Source: Alphaproteobacteria bacterium
Lineage (GTDB): Bacteria > Myxococcota_A > UBA796 > UBA2385
NCBI GenBank assembly: GCA_020632755.1
Contig: JACKEY010000005.1
Span: forward strand, 372,001 to 436,000
Direction: 5' to 3'
Length of the DNA: 64,000 nucleotides
Within the stretch, counting starts at the first letter, position 1. Every line of letters begins with the position of its first letter. This document shows positions 43,775 through 52,626 of the stretch, one piece after another. A program made the translations under genes and the position numbers. The notes under the pieces are model-generated. The model ran no database searches. It had not been told where the DNA came from and saw only the letters and a list, made by a program, of their open reading frames with translations.

Positions 43775-44800
43775 ATGGACTTCGTACTCGAATTCGAGCG
43801 TCCTCTCATCGAGCTGGAGCGCCGTGTCGACGGCCTGCGCCAGATCGAGGCCGAGAGCGGCGCGGATCTCTCCGGTGCCATCGATCAGCTGCGGCAGCAG
43901 GCCGAGCGCCTCCAGCGGCAGATCTTCACCTCGCTGTCCCCCTGGCAGCGCGCCCAGCTGTCGCGCCACCCGGGGCGGCCGTTCACGCTGGACTACGTCG
44001 AGCGGCTCTGCACCGACTGGACCGAGCTGCACGGTGATCGGGCCGGCCACGCCGACCACGCCATCGTCAGCGGCATCGCGCGCTTCCGCGGGCAGCCGGT
44101 GGTCATCATCGGCCACCAGAAGGGCCGCAACACCCGCGAGAACCTGCACCGCAACTTCGGCATGCCGCGGCCCGAGGGCTACCGGAAGGCCCTGCGCGTG
44201 ATGCAGCTGGCGGACCGCTTCGGGCTGCCGGTGGTCGCCTTCATCGACACGCCGGGCGCCTTCCCCGGCATCGACGCCGAGATGCGCGGCCAGGCGGAAG
44301 CCATCGCCCGCAACATCCTCGAGATGGCGACCTTCACGGTGCCCGTCGTCTGCGCGGTCATCGGCGAAGGCGGCAGCGGCGGCGCGCTCGCCATCGGCGT
44401 CGGCAACCGGGTGCTGATGATGGAGAACAGCATCTACTCGGTGATCTCGCCCGAGGGCTGTGCCGCCATCCTGTGGCGGGACCGGGCCGAGGGCCCCAAG
44501 GCCGCCGCCGCGCTGCGGATCACGGCCGAAGACTGCGCCCGGTTCGGCGTCGTCGACCAGGTCGTGCCCGAGCCTCCCGGCGGCGCCCATCGCAACCGCG
44601 ATGCCGCCATCGACGCGCTGGGCGAGGCGATCGGCCAGCACCTCGACGAGCTCGCCACCATGTCGCCCGAGGAAGTGCGGGCCGACCGCTACGCGCGCTT
44701 CCGGCGGCTCGGCGTGTTCGAGCAGGGCATGGTCCAGGAAGGGCCTGCCGACAACGTGGTCACGCTGGGCTCGCGCCGCGCCGCCTCCGACGACGGCTGA
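43775..44800 (+). CDS. accA: Acetyl-CoA carboxylase carboxyltransferase subunit alpha
   Basis: The product is 341 residues, a little longer than E. coli AccA. The N-terminal helical region (LEFERPLIELERRVDGL) and the crotonase-fold core are present, with GHQKGRNTRENLHRNFGM, GYRKALRVMQLADRFGLPVV, IDTPGAFPGIDAE and GEGGSGGALAIGVGNRVLM. With AccD (zinc-finger subunit, not in this window) it moves the carboxyl group from biotin to acetyl-CoA to make malonyl-CoA, the first step of fatty acid synthesis. aroA and cmk follow, apparently in one operon. Confidence 0.97.
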   Translation: MDFVLEFERPLIELERRVDGLRQIEAESGADLSGAIDQLRQQAERLQRQIFTSLSPWQRAQLSRHPGRPFTLDYVERLCTDWTELHGDRAGHADHAIVSGIARFRGQPVVIIGHQKGRNTRENLHRNFGMPRPEGYRKALRVMQLADRFGLPVVAFIDTPGAFPGIDAEMRGQAEAIARNILEMATFTVPVVCAVIGEGGSGGALAIGVGNRVLMMENSIYSVISPEGCAAILWRDRAEGPKAAAALRITAEDCARFGVVDQVVPEPPGGAHRNRDAAIDALGEAIGQHLDELATMSPEEVRADRYARFRRLGVFEQGMVQEGPADNVVTLGSRRAASDDG

Positions 44801-44803
44801 GTC

Positions 44804-46141
44804 TTGCAGACCCCTGGGACCGGAGCGGCGCTGCAGGGCGGCGTCCTGCAGGTGGCGCCCGCCGCGCGCGGGCTGTCGGGGCGCGCCACCGTCCCGGGCG
44901 ACAAGTCGATCAGCCACCGCAGCCTGATCCTGGGCGCGATGGGCCTCGGCCGCAGCCACGTGCGGGGCCTGCTGGACAGCGCCGACGTGCGGTCCACCAT
45001 GGCCTGCATGCAGGCGCTCGGGCTGTCCGTGCGCCGCCTGGCCGCCGACGAGGTGGTGCTGCAGGGCAGGGGAGGCGAGCTGACCCCGGCCGAGGGGGCG
45101 CTGGACTGCGGGAACTCCGGCACCACGGCGCGCCTGCTCTGCGGGCTGCTGGCCGGTCAGCCCTTCGACAGCGAACTGACAGGCGACGCCTCGCTGCGTC
45201 GCCGCCCCATGGCGCGGGTGACCGAGCCGCTGACCCGCCTGGGCGCCGGGTTCGACGGTGGGCCCACCCTCCCGCTCACGGTGCACGGCCGGCGCCCGCT
45301 GGGCGGTGGCGAGATCTGCACCGCCGTCGCCTCGGCCCAGGTCAAGAGCGCCCTCCTCCTGGCGGGGCTCCAGGCCTCCGACCCGGTCACCGTCGACGAG
45401 CCCTCCCCCTCGCGCGACCACAGCGAGCGGATGCTCGCCGCCATGGGGGCCGACCTCGAGCGCCACACGGGGACCGACGGGCGCCACCGCGTCCGCCTGC
45501 GCCCCGGCGCGCCGCTGCGCTGCCTGGACCTGGTCGTGCCGGGCGACATCTCGTCCGCGGCCTTCCTGTTGGTGGCCGCCAGCATCGTGCCGGGCTCGCG
45601 GATCCGCCTGGATGGCGTCGGCTGCAACCCGACCCGCTCGGGCGTGCTCGACGTGCTCGCGGCGATGGGCGGCGCCCTGGCCGAGGGCAACGGCAGGCTC
45701 GAAGGCGGCGAGCCGGTCGCCGACCTGCAGGTCGAGGCCGCGGACCTTCGCGGGACCATCGTCGGAGGCGCCGACGTGCCGCGCCTGATCGACGAGATCC
45801 CCGTGCTGGCCGTCGCCGCCGCCTTCGCCCACGGCGAGACCCGCTTCCAGGACGCCGGCGAGCTCCGGGTCAAGGAGTCCGACCGGATCGCGACCACGGT
45901 CGCCATGCTCCGCGCCCTGGGCGCCGACGCCGACGAGCTTCCCGACGGGCTGGTGGTGCGCGGCAGCGGCGGCATCCCCCTGCGCGGCGGCCGGGTGCAC
46001 AGCCACGGCGACCACCGCATCGCGATGGCGGCTGCGGTGGCCGGCCTGCGCTGCACCGAAGGCGTCGTGATCGACGGCGCCGATGCCGTCGCCATCAGCT
46101 TCCCCACCTTCCCGACCCTGCTGGAGACGCTCCGTGGCTGA
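44804..46141 (+). CDS. aroA: 3-phosphoshikimate 1-carboxyvinyltransferase (EPSP synthase)
   Basis: The product is 445 residues. The active-site motifs are GDKSISHRSLILGAM near 30, the LDCGNSGTTARLL loop with the PEP-binding Gly, the VASAQVKSALLLAGL segment, and the C-terminal RVKESDRI and HGDHRIAMA. It joins PEP to shikimate-3-phosphate in aromatic amino acid synthesis. The Gly-Asn-Ser-Gly-Thr-Thr loop followed by the Ala of class II-like enzymes is not obvious, so I do not assign a glyphosate class. The TTG start has no good ribosome binding site, so the exact start is uncertain by a few codons. cmk overlaps its end by eight bases. Confidence 0.95.
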   Translation: MQTPGTGAALQGGVLQVAPAARGLSGRATVPGDKSISHRSLILGAMGLGRSHVRGLLDSADVRSTMACMQALGLSVRRLAADEVVLQGRGGELTPAEGALDCGNSGTTARLLCGLLAGQPFDSELTGDASLRRRPMARVTEPLTRLGAGFDGGPTLPLTVHGRRPLGGGEICTAVASAQVKSALLLAGLQASDPVTVDEPSPSRDHSERMLAAMGADLERHTGTDGRHRVRLRPGAPLRCLDLVVPGDISSAAFLLVAASIVPGSRIRLDGVGCNPTRSGVLDVLAAMGGALAEGNGRLEGGEPVADLQVEAADLRGTIVGGADVPRLIDEIPVLAVAAAFAHGETRFQDAGELRVKESDRIATTVAMLRALGADADELPDGLVVRGSGGIPLRGGRVHSHGDHRIAMAAAVAGLRCTEGVVIDGADAVAISFPTFPTLLETLRG

Positions 46142-46829
46142 GGCCGGACTCTGCATCGCCATCGACGGCCCCGCCGCATCCGGCAAGGGCACCGTCGCCC
46201 GCCTGGTCGCGCGTCGGCTCGGCTACCGCTACCTGGACACCGGCGCGATGTACCGGGCGACCGCGCTGGCGGCGCGGGAACAGGGCGTGTCCTGGTCGGA
46301 TGCCGACGGCGTCGCGGCCGTGGCCCGCCAGCTGCGGTTCGACTTCCGCTGGTCGGGGACCGGCCTGGACGTGCTGGTCGACGGGCGGGATCGGACCCGC
46401 CAGCTGCGCGCCCAGGACGTGGGCGAAGGCGCGAGCGCCGTGGCCGTGCATCCGCCGGTCCGCGCCGCCCTGGTGGCCCTGCAGCAGGCGATGGCCCAGG
46501 ACGGCGGCGTGGTGATGGACGGGCGGGACATCGGCACCGTCGTGATGCCGGACGCGCCGCTGAAGGTGTTCCTGACCGCATCGGCCGAAGAGCGGGCCCG
46601 CCGCCGGTGGCGCGAGCTGTCCGACCGCGGCACCCGCGTCCCCTTCGGCCAGATCGTGGCCGAGCTCGAGGCCCGCGACCACCAGGACAGCCACCGCAAG
46701 GCCGGCCCCCTGCGTCAGGCCGGTGATGCCGTCGTGGTCGACACCACCGGCCTGTCCGCCGAGCAGGCCGCGGCCCGCGTCATCGGCATCGCCCTGGAGC
46801 GGGGCGCGCGGCTCCCGGACCACCCCTGA
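46134..46829 (+). CDS. cmk: Cytidylate kinase
   Basis: The product is 231 residues. It begins with the P-loop strand IAIDGPAASGKGT, followed by LDTGAMYRA, VVMDGRDIGTVVMP and the lid segment SAEERARRRWREL, all typical of bacterial CMP kinase. It converts CMP/dCMP to the diphosphate. The GTG start has GGAG eight bases upstream, inside aroA. The order aroA-cmk-rpsA is a well-known conserved cluster. Confidence 0.96.
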   Translation: MAEAGLCIAIDGPAASGKGTVARLVARRLGYRYLDTGAMYRATALAAREQGVSWSDADGVAAVARQLRFDFRWSGTGLDVLVDGRDRTRQLRAQDVGEGASAVAVHPPVRAALVALQQAMAQDGGVVMDGRDIGTVVMPDAPLKVFLTASAEERARRRWRELSDRGTRVPFGQIVAELEARDHQDSHRKAGPLRQAGDAVVVDTTGLSAEQAAARVIGIALERGARLPDHP

Positions 46830-46862
46830 GCGGTCCCGAGGCGCGCCGATGGGCACGGGGAC

Positions 46863-46890
46863 TTGCTCCGGGCACTCCGATCGCTTAGAT
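46863..46890 (+). promoter_or_regulatory. Possible promoter in the rpsA leader
   Basis: TTGCTC and TTAGAT are separated by 16 bases in the 262-base gap between cmk and rpsA. Both hexamers match only three of six consensus bases, but they stand out in very GC-rich surroundings. The implied leader is about 195 bases, room for S1 autoregulation. Confidence 0.25.
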
Positions 46891-47091
46891 GCGCGCCGCA
46901 TCGCCTTCGAAGTCGGCTCCTCGCCCCTTCGGAGGTGCGCCACCGGCTGCGACAAGGGACGCAGTCGGACGCTCTCAGGCTCGCGCGGACGGAGGGACTG
47001 GCCCTCCGGCGACCGCACCTGAACCATCCCCCCCCCAATCCACAAGCTCTCGGCGGCCACCGTGGTCGTCGGGCAGAGGTCAACACCCTAC

Positions 47092-48807
47092 ATGTCCACC
47101 ACCAACCTCGACATCAGCATCGACGAGCTCGACCGCGACGCGTTCACCGAGCTCTTCGACTCCTACCTGGACAAGCGCAACGTGCGCGAGCAGTCCGTGG
47201 TCTCCGGCCGCGTCCTCGAGATCGAAGGCGACTGGGTCACCATCGACGTCGGCTACAAGGCCGAAGGCGTCATCCCCAAGGCCGAGTTCTACGACCAGGA
47301 CGGAGAGCTGACGATCGCCCCGGGCGACATGGTGGACGTGTACCTCGACACCATGCACGAGGACGAGGGGCAGCTGATCCTGTCCAAGAAGAAGGCCGAC
47401 CAGATGAAGGCCTGGGAGGAGATCTCCAAGGCCTTCGAGGCCGGTGACACCGTGCACGGCGTCATCACCAGCCGGGTCAAGGGCGGTCTGTCCGTCGACA
47501 TCGGCGTCAAGGCCTTCCTCCCCGGCAGCCAGGTGGACCTGCGCCCGGTCAAGAACCTCGAGAAGATGATCGGCGTCGAGTTCGAGTTCCGGATCATCAA
47601 GTTCAACAAGCGCCGCGGCAACATCGTGCTGTCCCGCCGCGTCCTCCTCGAGGAGGAGCGCCAGGAGAAGCGCAAGGAGACCCTGAAGGATCTCCACGTC
47701 GGCGCGATCATGACCGGCCAGGTCAAGAACATCACCGACTACGGCGCCTTCATCGACCTGGGCGGCATCGACGGCCTCCTCCACATCACCGACATGACCT
47801 GGGGCCGGATCAACCACCCCAGCGAGATGGTCGAGGTCGGCCAGAGCATGGAGGTCAAGGTCCTCAAGTTCGACGCCGAGACCCAGCGCGTCAGCCTCGG
47901 CTACAAGCAGATCCGTCCCGATCCCTGGGAAGAGGTCGACATCAAGTACCCGGTCGGCGCCATCGTCCGCGGCAAGGTCGTGTCGATGCCCGACTACGGC
48001 TGCTTCGTCGAGCTGGAAGACGGCATCGAGGGCCTGGTCCACATCTCCGAGATGACCTGGAACAAGCGCGTCAAGCACCCCAGCAAGCTCGTCAACCTGG
48101 GTGACGTGGTCGAAGCCAAGGTCCTCGGCGTCGACGTCGAGAACAAGCGCATCAGCCTCGGCATGCGTCAGCTCGAGCCCAACCCCTGGGACATCGTCGA
48201 GCAGCAGTACCCGATCGGCTCCATCGTGAAGGGCCAGGTCCGCAACATCACCGACTTCGGCGTGTTCGTGGGCATCGAGGAAGGCATCGACGGCCTGATC
48301 CACATCTCCGACCTGTCCTGGTCGCAGCGGATCAAGCACCCGTCCGAGATGTTCCAGAAGGGCGACGAAGTCGAAGCCCGCGTCAAGAACATCGACCGCG
48401 AGAACGAGCGGTTCAGCCTCAGCCTCAAGTCGCTCTCCGACGACCCGTGGCTGTCCGTGCAGAGCCGCTTCTTCCTGGGTCAGGTGGTCAAGGGCAAGGT
48501 CGTCAGCCGCACCGACTTCGGCGTCTTCGTCGAGATCGAGGAAGGCATCGAGGGCCTGGTGCACATGAGCGAGCTCAACCACGCCGAGGACGACTGGTCC
48601 GAGCACTACCCCGACGGCTACGAGCTGATGGTGGAGATCCGCCGCATCGACCAGCACGATCGCAAGATCAGCCTGAGCGAGAAGGGCGCCGCCGACCGCT
48701 CCGAAGACGAGGGCAGCATCGAGGACTACATGGCCCGCCAGGGCGAGTCCGGCGCCCGCCTGGGCGACGTGCTCGGCGACCTGAGCAAGAAGCTCGGCGG
48801 CGAGTAG
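47092..48807 (+). CDS. rpsA: 30S ribosomal protein S1
   Basis: The product is 571 residues with six S1 (OB-fold) repeats. The first two, which normally bind the ribosome, are divergent (GRVLEIEGDWVTIDVGYKAEG; GVITSRVKGGLSVDIGVKAFLP); the last four share the pattern G..V.GxV.....G.FVE...GIEGLVHISEM. The C-terminus is acidic and Ser-rich. S1 recruits mRNA to the 30S subunit and often represses its own translation. I start it at ATG 47092 (MSTTNLDI); an in-frame GTG ten codons upstream is possible. It has no strong Shine-Dalgarno sequence close to the ATG, as is common for rpsA. Confidence 0.96.
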   Translation: MSTTNLDISIDELDRDAFTELFDSYLDKRNVREQSVVSGRVLEIEGDWVTIDVGYKAEGVIPKAEFYDQDGELTIAPGDMVDVYLDTMHEDEGQLILSKKKADQMKAWEEISKAFEAGDTVHGVITSRVKGGLSVDIGVKAFLPGSQVDLRPVKNLEKMIGVEFEFRIIKFNKRRGNIVLSRRVLLEEERQEKRKETLKDLHVGAIMTGQVKNITDYGAFIDLGGIDGLLHITDMTWGRINHPSEMVEVGQSMEVKVLKFDAETQRVSLGYKQIRPDPWEEVDIKYPVGAIVRGKVVSMPDYGCFVELEDGIEGLVHISEMTWNKRVKHPSKLVNLGDVVEAKVLGVDVENKRISLGMRQLEPNPWDIVEQQYPIGSIVKGQVRNITDFGVFVGIEEGIDGLIHISDLSWSQRIKHPSEMFQKGDEVEARVKNIDRENERFSLSLKSLSDDPWLSVQSRFFLGQVVKGKVVSRTDFGVFVEIEEGIEGLVHMSELNHAEDDWSEHYPDGYELMVEIRRIDQHDRKISLSEKGAADRSEDEGSIEDYMARQGESGARLGDVLGDLSKKLGGE

Positions 48808-48816
48808 TCCCTCCTT

Positions 48817-48839
48817 GCCGGCCCCTGCGCGGGGTCGGC
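48817..48839 (+). terminator. Hairpin after rpsA
   Basis: A 9-bp stem (48817-48825 with 48831-48839, one G-T pair, 5-base loop) begins ten bases after the rpsA stop. No T-run, but it is immediately followed by a second inverted repeat. Confidence 0.55.
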
Positions 48840-48846
48840 ATCGGTT

Positions 48847-48880
48847 CCGGCGGCCGTCCGCGCTATGCTGCGGCCGCCGG
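48847..48880 (+). repeat. Inverted repeat around a TATGCT hexamer
   Basis: CCGGCGGCC (48847-48855) is repeated inverted at 48872-48880. The 16-base centre holds TATGCT (48864-48869), a possible -10 element for the small membrane protein gene that starts at 48967. The palindrome could be an operator or a second terminator hairpin. Confidence 0.4.
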
Positions 48881-48966
48881 TCCACACACCGGGCCCGGTT
48901 CCGTCCCGCTGCTGCGGGCTGGACACCGGGCTCCGTCGTGTCGGCCCTGATGCCCGGAGCCTGCTG

Positions 48967-49326
48967 ATGACCCCCGCTCGCTGGACCGCCCTGGTCACCG
49001 CCCTGCTGGTCCTGGGACTGCTGACCCTGTTCGTGGTGCAGAACCTGCAGCAGACGACCGACCTGTACCTGGATCTCTGGGTCTGGGCGGGCCACTTCAA
49101 GCAGCCGCTGCCCGTGCCGCTGCTGCTGCTCGGCACCTTCTGCGGGGGCTTGCTGGTCGGTGCCATCTGGGGGCTCGCCGGCCGCATGACGCAGGCGCGG
49201 CGGGTCGAGCAGCTGGAACAGGACCTCGCGCGGGCCAGCCTGCGGTCGACGAGCGGCTACGGCGGTGGCTCGGGCGGCAGCGCGGGCGGCGCTTCCTCGG
49301 TCGCAGCGGACGATGGCTGGACCTGA
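48967..49326 (+). CDS. LapA/DUF1049-like small membrane protein
   Basis: The product is 119 residues. Two membrane helices (about 8-27, WTALVTALLVLGLLTLFVVQN, and 47-70, PVPLLLLGTFCGGLLVGAIW) are followed by a basic helix (ARRVEQLEQDLARAS) and a Gly/Ser-rich tail. The layout, including F-x-x-Q-N after helix 1, matches the LapA (lipopolysaccharide assembly protein A) family, but length and tail differ, so no gene name is given. GGAG lies seven bases before the ATG. The next gene begins 17 bases downstream. Confidence 0.7.
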   Translation: MTPARWTALVTALLVLGLLTLFVVQNLQQTTDLYLDLWVWAGHFKQPLPVPLLLLGTFCGGLLVGAIWGLAGRMTQARRVEQLEQDLARASLRSTSGYGGGSGGSAGGASSVAADDGWT

Positions 49327-49342
49327 TGTGTCAGGCGGCGCC

Positions 49343-50398
49343 ATGCTCCCGTCCATCGTGATCCTCTCCGCCCTGCTGCTGTCCTGTGGGGGAGGGGAAG
49401 GCGAAGAGACCGTGCTGCGCTCGGTGCCCACCGCGCCGACCGTCGCCGCGCCGACCGGCTCCGCGGCGCCCGTGGCCGAAGAACCGCCGGTCGTGGTGAT
49501 GGGCAAGGATGCGACCCCCGTCGACGACCCCGTCACGATCCCGGAGCTGCGCGCTGCCCAGCCCATCCTGAGCCGCCTCGCGCCCAAGCAGCAGGAGCTC
49601 GTGACCGCCGCGCTCAACCTGGAGCCCGGCCCCTGCCGGCCCTGCATGGACGACGGCCGCAACCTCGCGAAGTGCGCCGTCGACGCGCCGGCGGGCTGCG
49701 ACAACCTCGGCGAGCTGGTCGGCCGCGCCGTGCGGCTGGCCGAGGCCGGCGCGCCGCTGCCCTCCGTGCGGGCGGTGGTGGCAACGGCCGCGCCGTGGCT
49801 GCCGGAAGGACCGGGGGCCGGCCAGGCCTGGCCCGCCCTGGACCGCGTGATGGTGCTGGAGCTGTGGGTCGACCTGGACCGGGGCCCCTGGCAGCAGGCC
49901 GCCGCGCGGGCGCACGAAGCCTACGATGTGCTGGACGCCGAGGCTCCCGGCATCCCCGGGGTCCGGGTGCGCACCCTGCAGACCTGGGCGCTGCGCGAGG
50001 AGTCGGCCCCCGCCGGCCAGGAGACGGCCCACCGGGCGGTCGCGGCCGCCGATCTGCAGGGCCAGGGGCTGCCCTTCCTGGAGGCGCTCGCCGACGAGGC
50101 CGATCACGGCGAGCGGGCGCTGCAGGCCGCGGCCGCGGCCGTGCCCGGACTGGACGCAGCCCGGTGGCAGGCGGACCGCACCGGACCGGCCAGCACCGCG
50201 GCGGTCGCCGAGAGCCAGGCGGCGGCGCTCGCGATGGGCCTGAAGAGCGCGCCTTCGTGGCGGGTGGACGGCTACCTGCTCAACGGCCATCGCAGCCTGG
50301 ACAGCCTGCTGGACGTCGGACGCAACGAGATCCTGGACCATCAGGAGCGCATCCCCGCGCCGCTCCTGCCGACCATGCCCCCCACGGACGCCCCGTGA
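49343..50398 (+). CDS. DsbA/thioredoxin-fold-like lipoprotein
   Basis: The product is 351 residues. A short signal peptide ends in the lipobox ALLLSC (Cys about 15), then a Pro/Ala-rich linker. Residues about 92-97 contain C-R-P-C (GPCRPCMDDG), a CxxC at the position expected near the start of a thiol-disulfide domain, with two more Cys (LAKCAVDAPAGC). The C-terminal half follows the DsbA-type pattern: AHRAVAAADLQGQGLPFLEAL, a helical insertion, then SAPSWRVDGYLLNGHRSLDSLL, comparable to the cis-Pro and product-strand region (xTPTFxVNGxxxxG). A periplasmic redox or disulfide role is inference. rsmB overlaps its stop by four bases. Confidence 0.65.
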   Translation: MLPSIVILSALLLSCGGGEGEETVLRSVPTAPTVAAPTGSAAPVAEEPPVVVMGKDATPVDDPVTIPELRAAQPILSRLAPKQQELVTAALNLEPGPCRPCMDDGRNLAKCAVDAPAGCDNLGELVGRAVRLAEAGAPLPSVRAVVATAAPWLPEGPGAGQAWPALDRVMVLELWVDLDRGPWQQAAARAHEAYDVLDAEAPGIPGVRVRTLQTWALREESAPAGQETAHRAVAAADLQGQGLPFLEALADEADHGERALQAAAAAVPGLDAARWQADRTGPASTAAVAESQAAALAMGLKSAPSWRVDGYLLNGHRSLDSLLDVGRNEILDHQERIPAPLLPTMPPTDAP

Positions 50399-51642
50399 GC
50401 CGCTCCTCCGGTCGGCCTCCTGCCCGCCCCCGGGCCCGCACGCGGCTGAACCCCGGTCGTCTGGCGGCCGGGCGCAGCCTGCTGGCGGTCGAGCGGGGCG
50501 GGCACGTCGAGGACCTGCTGGCCGAGACCGCGCCCTCGGAAGGCGCCGATCGCGGCCTGGCCTGGCACCTCGCGCTCGGGGTGTTGCGCCAGCAGCGACG
50601 CCTGGACACGGCCCTGGCCGCGCACTGCGGGCGGCCGCTGGTCAAGGTCGACGCCGGGGCCCGGATCGCGCTGCGCATCGGCCTGTTCGAGGCCGCCGCC
50701 AGCCGCACCCCGGACCACGCGGCCGTCGACCAGGCCGTCGAGCTCTGCCGACGGCTGGGGGCGCCACGCGCCACGGGCTTCGTCAACGCCGTGCTGCGCA
50801 AGGCCGCCGCCGTCCCCCTCGACGACGACCCGCAGCTGGGCCTGCCCCCGTGGCTGGTCGAGCGCTTCGCCGACGGCTGGGAGGCCTGGCGGGCCCGGCT
50901 CGACGAGGCGCCGCCGCTCTGTGGCGTCTGGCGGGACGCGGCGCAGGTCGTGGAGGGAGTGGCAGCAGGCCCGGCGCGCGCCGCGGGGTCCGACGTGCCG
51001 GGCGCCTTCGTCGTGGCCGACGCCCAGGGCGCGGTCGAGGACCTGCCCGGCTTCCGCGAGGGCCGCTGGTGGGTGATGGACCCGGCCGCGGCGGCGGTGG
51101 CGGATCTGGCCGGAGCGGGGGAGGGGACCCGGGTGCTGGACGCCTGCGCGGCCCCCGGCGGCAAGAGCCTGCGGCTGGCCGCGAGCGGCGCGCAGGTCAC
51201 GGCCGTCGACCTGGTGCCGGCCCGGCTGGCGCGGGTGGACGAAGCGTCGGCCCGCACGGGACTCGCGGTGCAGACCCGCGTGCACGACTGGCTCGACGGG
51301 CCCAGTGACGACCTGGGTCTGTTCGATGTCGTGCTGGTCGACGCGCCCTGCACGGGCCTCGGCACCCTGCGCCGCCACCCGGAGATCCGCTGGCGCCGCG
51401 AGCCGACCGACCCTGCCGCCATGGCCCTGCGGCAGCGCCGGATCCTGGCGGCCGCCGCGCGGCATGTGACCCAAGGCGGCCGGCTGGTCTACGCCGTCTG
51501 CAGCCCGATGCCCGAAGAGGGGCCGCAGGTCGCCGAGGCGCTCTCCGGCTGGCAGGTCGTGCAGCGCTGGTCCTCGGCGCCGCCGCAGGACGACGAAGAC
51601 GCCTTCCAGGCCTTCGTGCTCGAGCGCTCGCCCGTCGCATAG
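50395..51642 (+). CDS. rsmB: 16S rRNA m5C967 methyltransferase
   Basis: The product is 415 residues. The N-terminal NusB-like domain (about 20-135; LNPGRLAAGRSLLAVERGG, FVNAVLRKAA) precedes a SAM-dependent methyltransferase domain with DACAAPGGKSLRLA (motif I), VDAPCTGLGTLRRHPEIRWR (catalytic-loop Cys near 319) and the second catalytic Cys in YAVCSPMPEEG near 369. The two-Cys arrangement is that of RNA m5C methyltransferases. GTG start overlaps the preceding stop (GTGA). The C-terminus is normal. Confidence 0.94.
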   Translation: MSRSSGRPPARPRARTRLNPGRLAAGRSLLAVERGGHVEDLLAETAPSEGADRGLAWHLALGVLRQQRRLDTALAAHCGRPLVKVDAGARIALRIGLFEAAASRTPDHAAVDQAVELCRRLGAPRATGFVNAVLRKAAAVPLDDDPQLGLPPWLVERFADGWEAWRARLDEAPPLCGVWRDAAQVVEGVAAGPARAAGSDVPGAFVVADAQGAVEDLPGFREGRWWVMDPAAAAVADLAGAGEGTRVLDACAAPGGKSLRLAASGAQVTAVDLVPARLARVDEASARTGLAVQTRVHDWLDGPSDDLGLFDVVLVDAPCTGLGTLRRHPEIRWRREPTDPAAMALRQRRILAAAARHVTQGGRLVYAVCSPMPEEGPQVAEALSGWQVVQRWSSAPPQDDEDAFQAFVLERSPVA

Positions 51643-51674
51643 GCGCACGGGTCGGTCGAAGCCCTCCCGGTTCC

Positions 51675-51704
51675 TTGGATGCCGGGGACCGGTCCCGATA
51701 GGCT
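51675..51704 (+). promoter_or_regulatory. Candidate promoter before the RCC1-like lipoprotein
   Basis: TTGGAT and TAGGCT are separated by 18 bases, and the -10 lies 22 bases before the ATG, which has a good ribosome binding site (GGAG). The same TAGGCT occurs at 21036 before another lipoprotein. Confidence 0.35.
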
Positions 51705-51726
51705 GACGAGACCTCCTGGAGCGTCC

Positions 51727-52626
51727 ATGCCCGGCCCCCTGCTGCTGCTGCTTCCCGCCCTGCTCGCCTGCAAGAAGGAAGAGCCCCCCGCCGCCCTGGT
51801 GCGTGACCTGGGCGCGGGCTTTCAGGCCGTCGCCGCCGGGGGGGACTTCACCTGCGCCCTCGACGACGACGGCGCCGTGTCGTGCTGGGGCGCTGACGAC
51901 GTCGGCCAGGTGTCCGGGGCGCCCACCGAGTCGGGCTTCCTGCAGATCACCGCCGGCGCCGACTTCGCCTGCGTGCGGGCCACGGACGGCGCCTTGACCT
52001 GCTGGGGCCAGGACGCCGACGGCCAGAGCACCCCGGTCGGGTCGGCGGTCCTGTCGATGTCTGCGGGCGTCGACCACGCCTGTGCCGTCCAGGCCGACGG
52101 CCCCGTCAACTGCTGGGGCAGCGCGGCCGAGGGCGCCACCATCCCGCCCAACGACCGCTACGACCTGGTGTCGGCGGGCGACGGCTACTCCTGCGCCGTG
52201 ACCCGGGGCGGCGAGCTGCGCTGCTGGGGGCTGGAAGCCAGCCAGCCCACGGCCGACGTGCTGGATCCGCCGCGCGGCGACGACTGGCAGGCCCTGGACG
52301 CCGGGCTGGACCTGGCCTGCGGCATCGACGGCGACGACGTCGTGTCGTGCTGGGGCGACGGCGCCTCGGCCTACCCCGGCGAGCTTGACGAAGGCGAGCA
52401 GTGGGCCGACGTGTCCCTGGGGCTGGGCGACAGCCCCGAGCTGTGCGGGACCCTGGTCTCGGGCGGCGCCTTCTGCGCCGGCCTGGACGCCGAGGGCGAA
52501 GAGCTGCCGAGCGGCATCGCCCAGGTCTCGGCCGGCGGCGGCCACGGCTGCGCCCTCGCCGACAGCGGGCAGCTGTACTGCTGGCCCCTGTCCGACGACA
52601 CCGCGGCGGCCGACGGACCGTCCTGA
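51727..52626 (+). CDS. RCC1-like beta-propeller lipoprotein
   Basis: The product is 299 residues. The signal peptide ends in LPALLAC (Cys about 15). At least six repeats of about 40-45 residues follow, each with the pattern G..F.CAL..DG.V.CWG (for example FTCALDDDGAVSCWG, FACVRATDGALTCWG, HACAVQADGPVNCWG, YSCAVTRGGELRCWG, LACGIDGDDVVSCWG), the cysteine-bearing RCC1/BLIP-II-like propeller blades common in myxobacterial surface proteins. The paired Cys in each blade may form disulfides. The stop abuts the GTG of mutS (TGAGTG). Confidence 0.85.
   Translation: MPGPLLLLLPALLACKKEEPPAALVRDLGAGFQAVAAGGDFTCALDDDGAVSCWGADDVGQVSGAPTESGFLQITAGADFACVRATDGALTCWGQDADGQSTPVGSAVLSMSAGVDHACAVQADGPVNCWGSAAEGATIPPNDRYDLVSAGDGYSCAVTRGGELRCWGLEASQPTADVLDPPRGDDWQALDAGLDLACGIDGDDVVSCWGDGASAYPGELDEGEQWADVSLGLGDSPELCGTLVSGGAFCAGLDAEGEELPSGIAQVSAGGGHGCALADSGQLYCWPLSDDTAAADGPS

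Noticed and set aside
44804..44830. Clear ribosome binding site for aroA
   Set aside because: I found none at a proper distance; the start is given as TTG with uncertainty.
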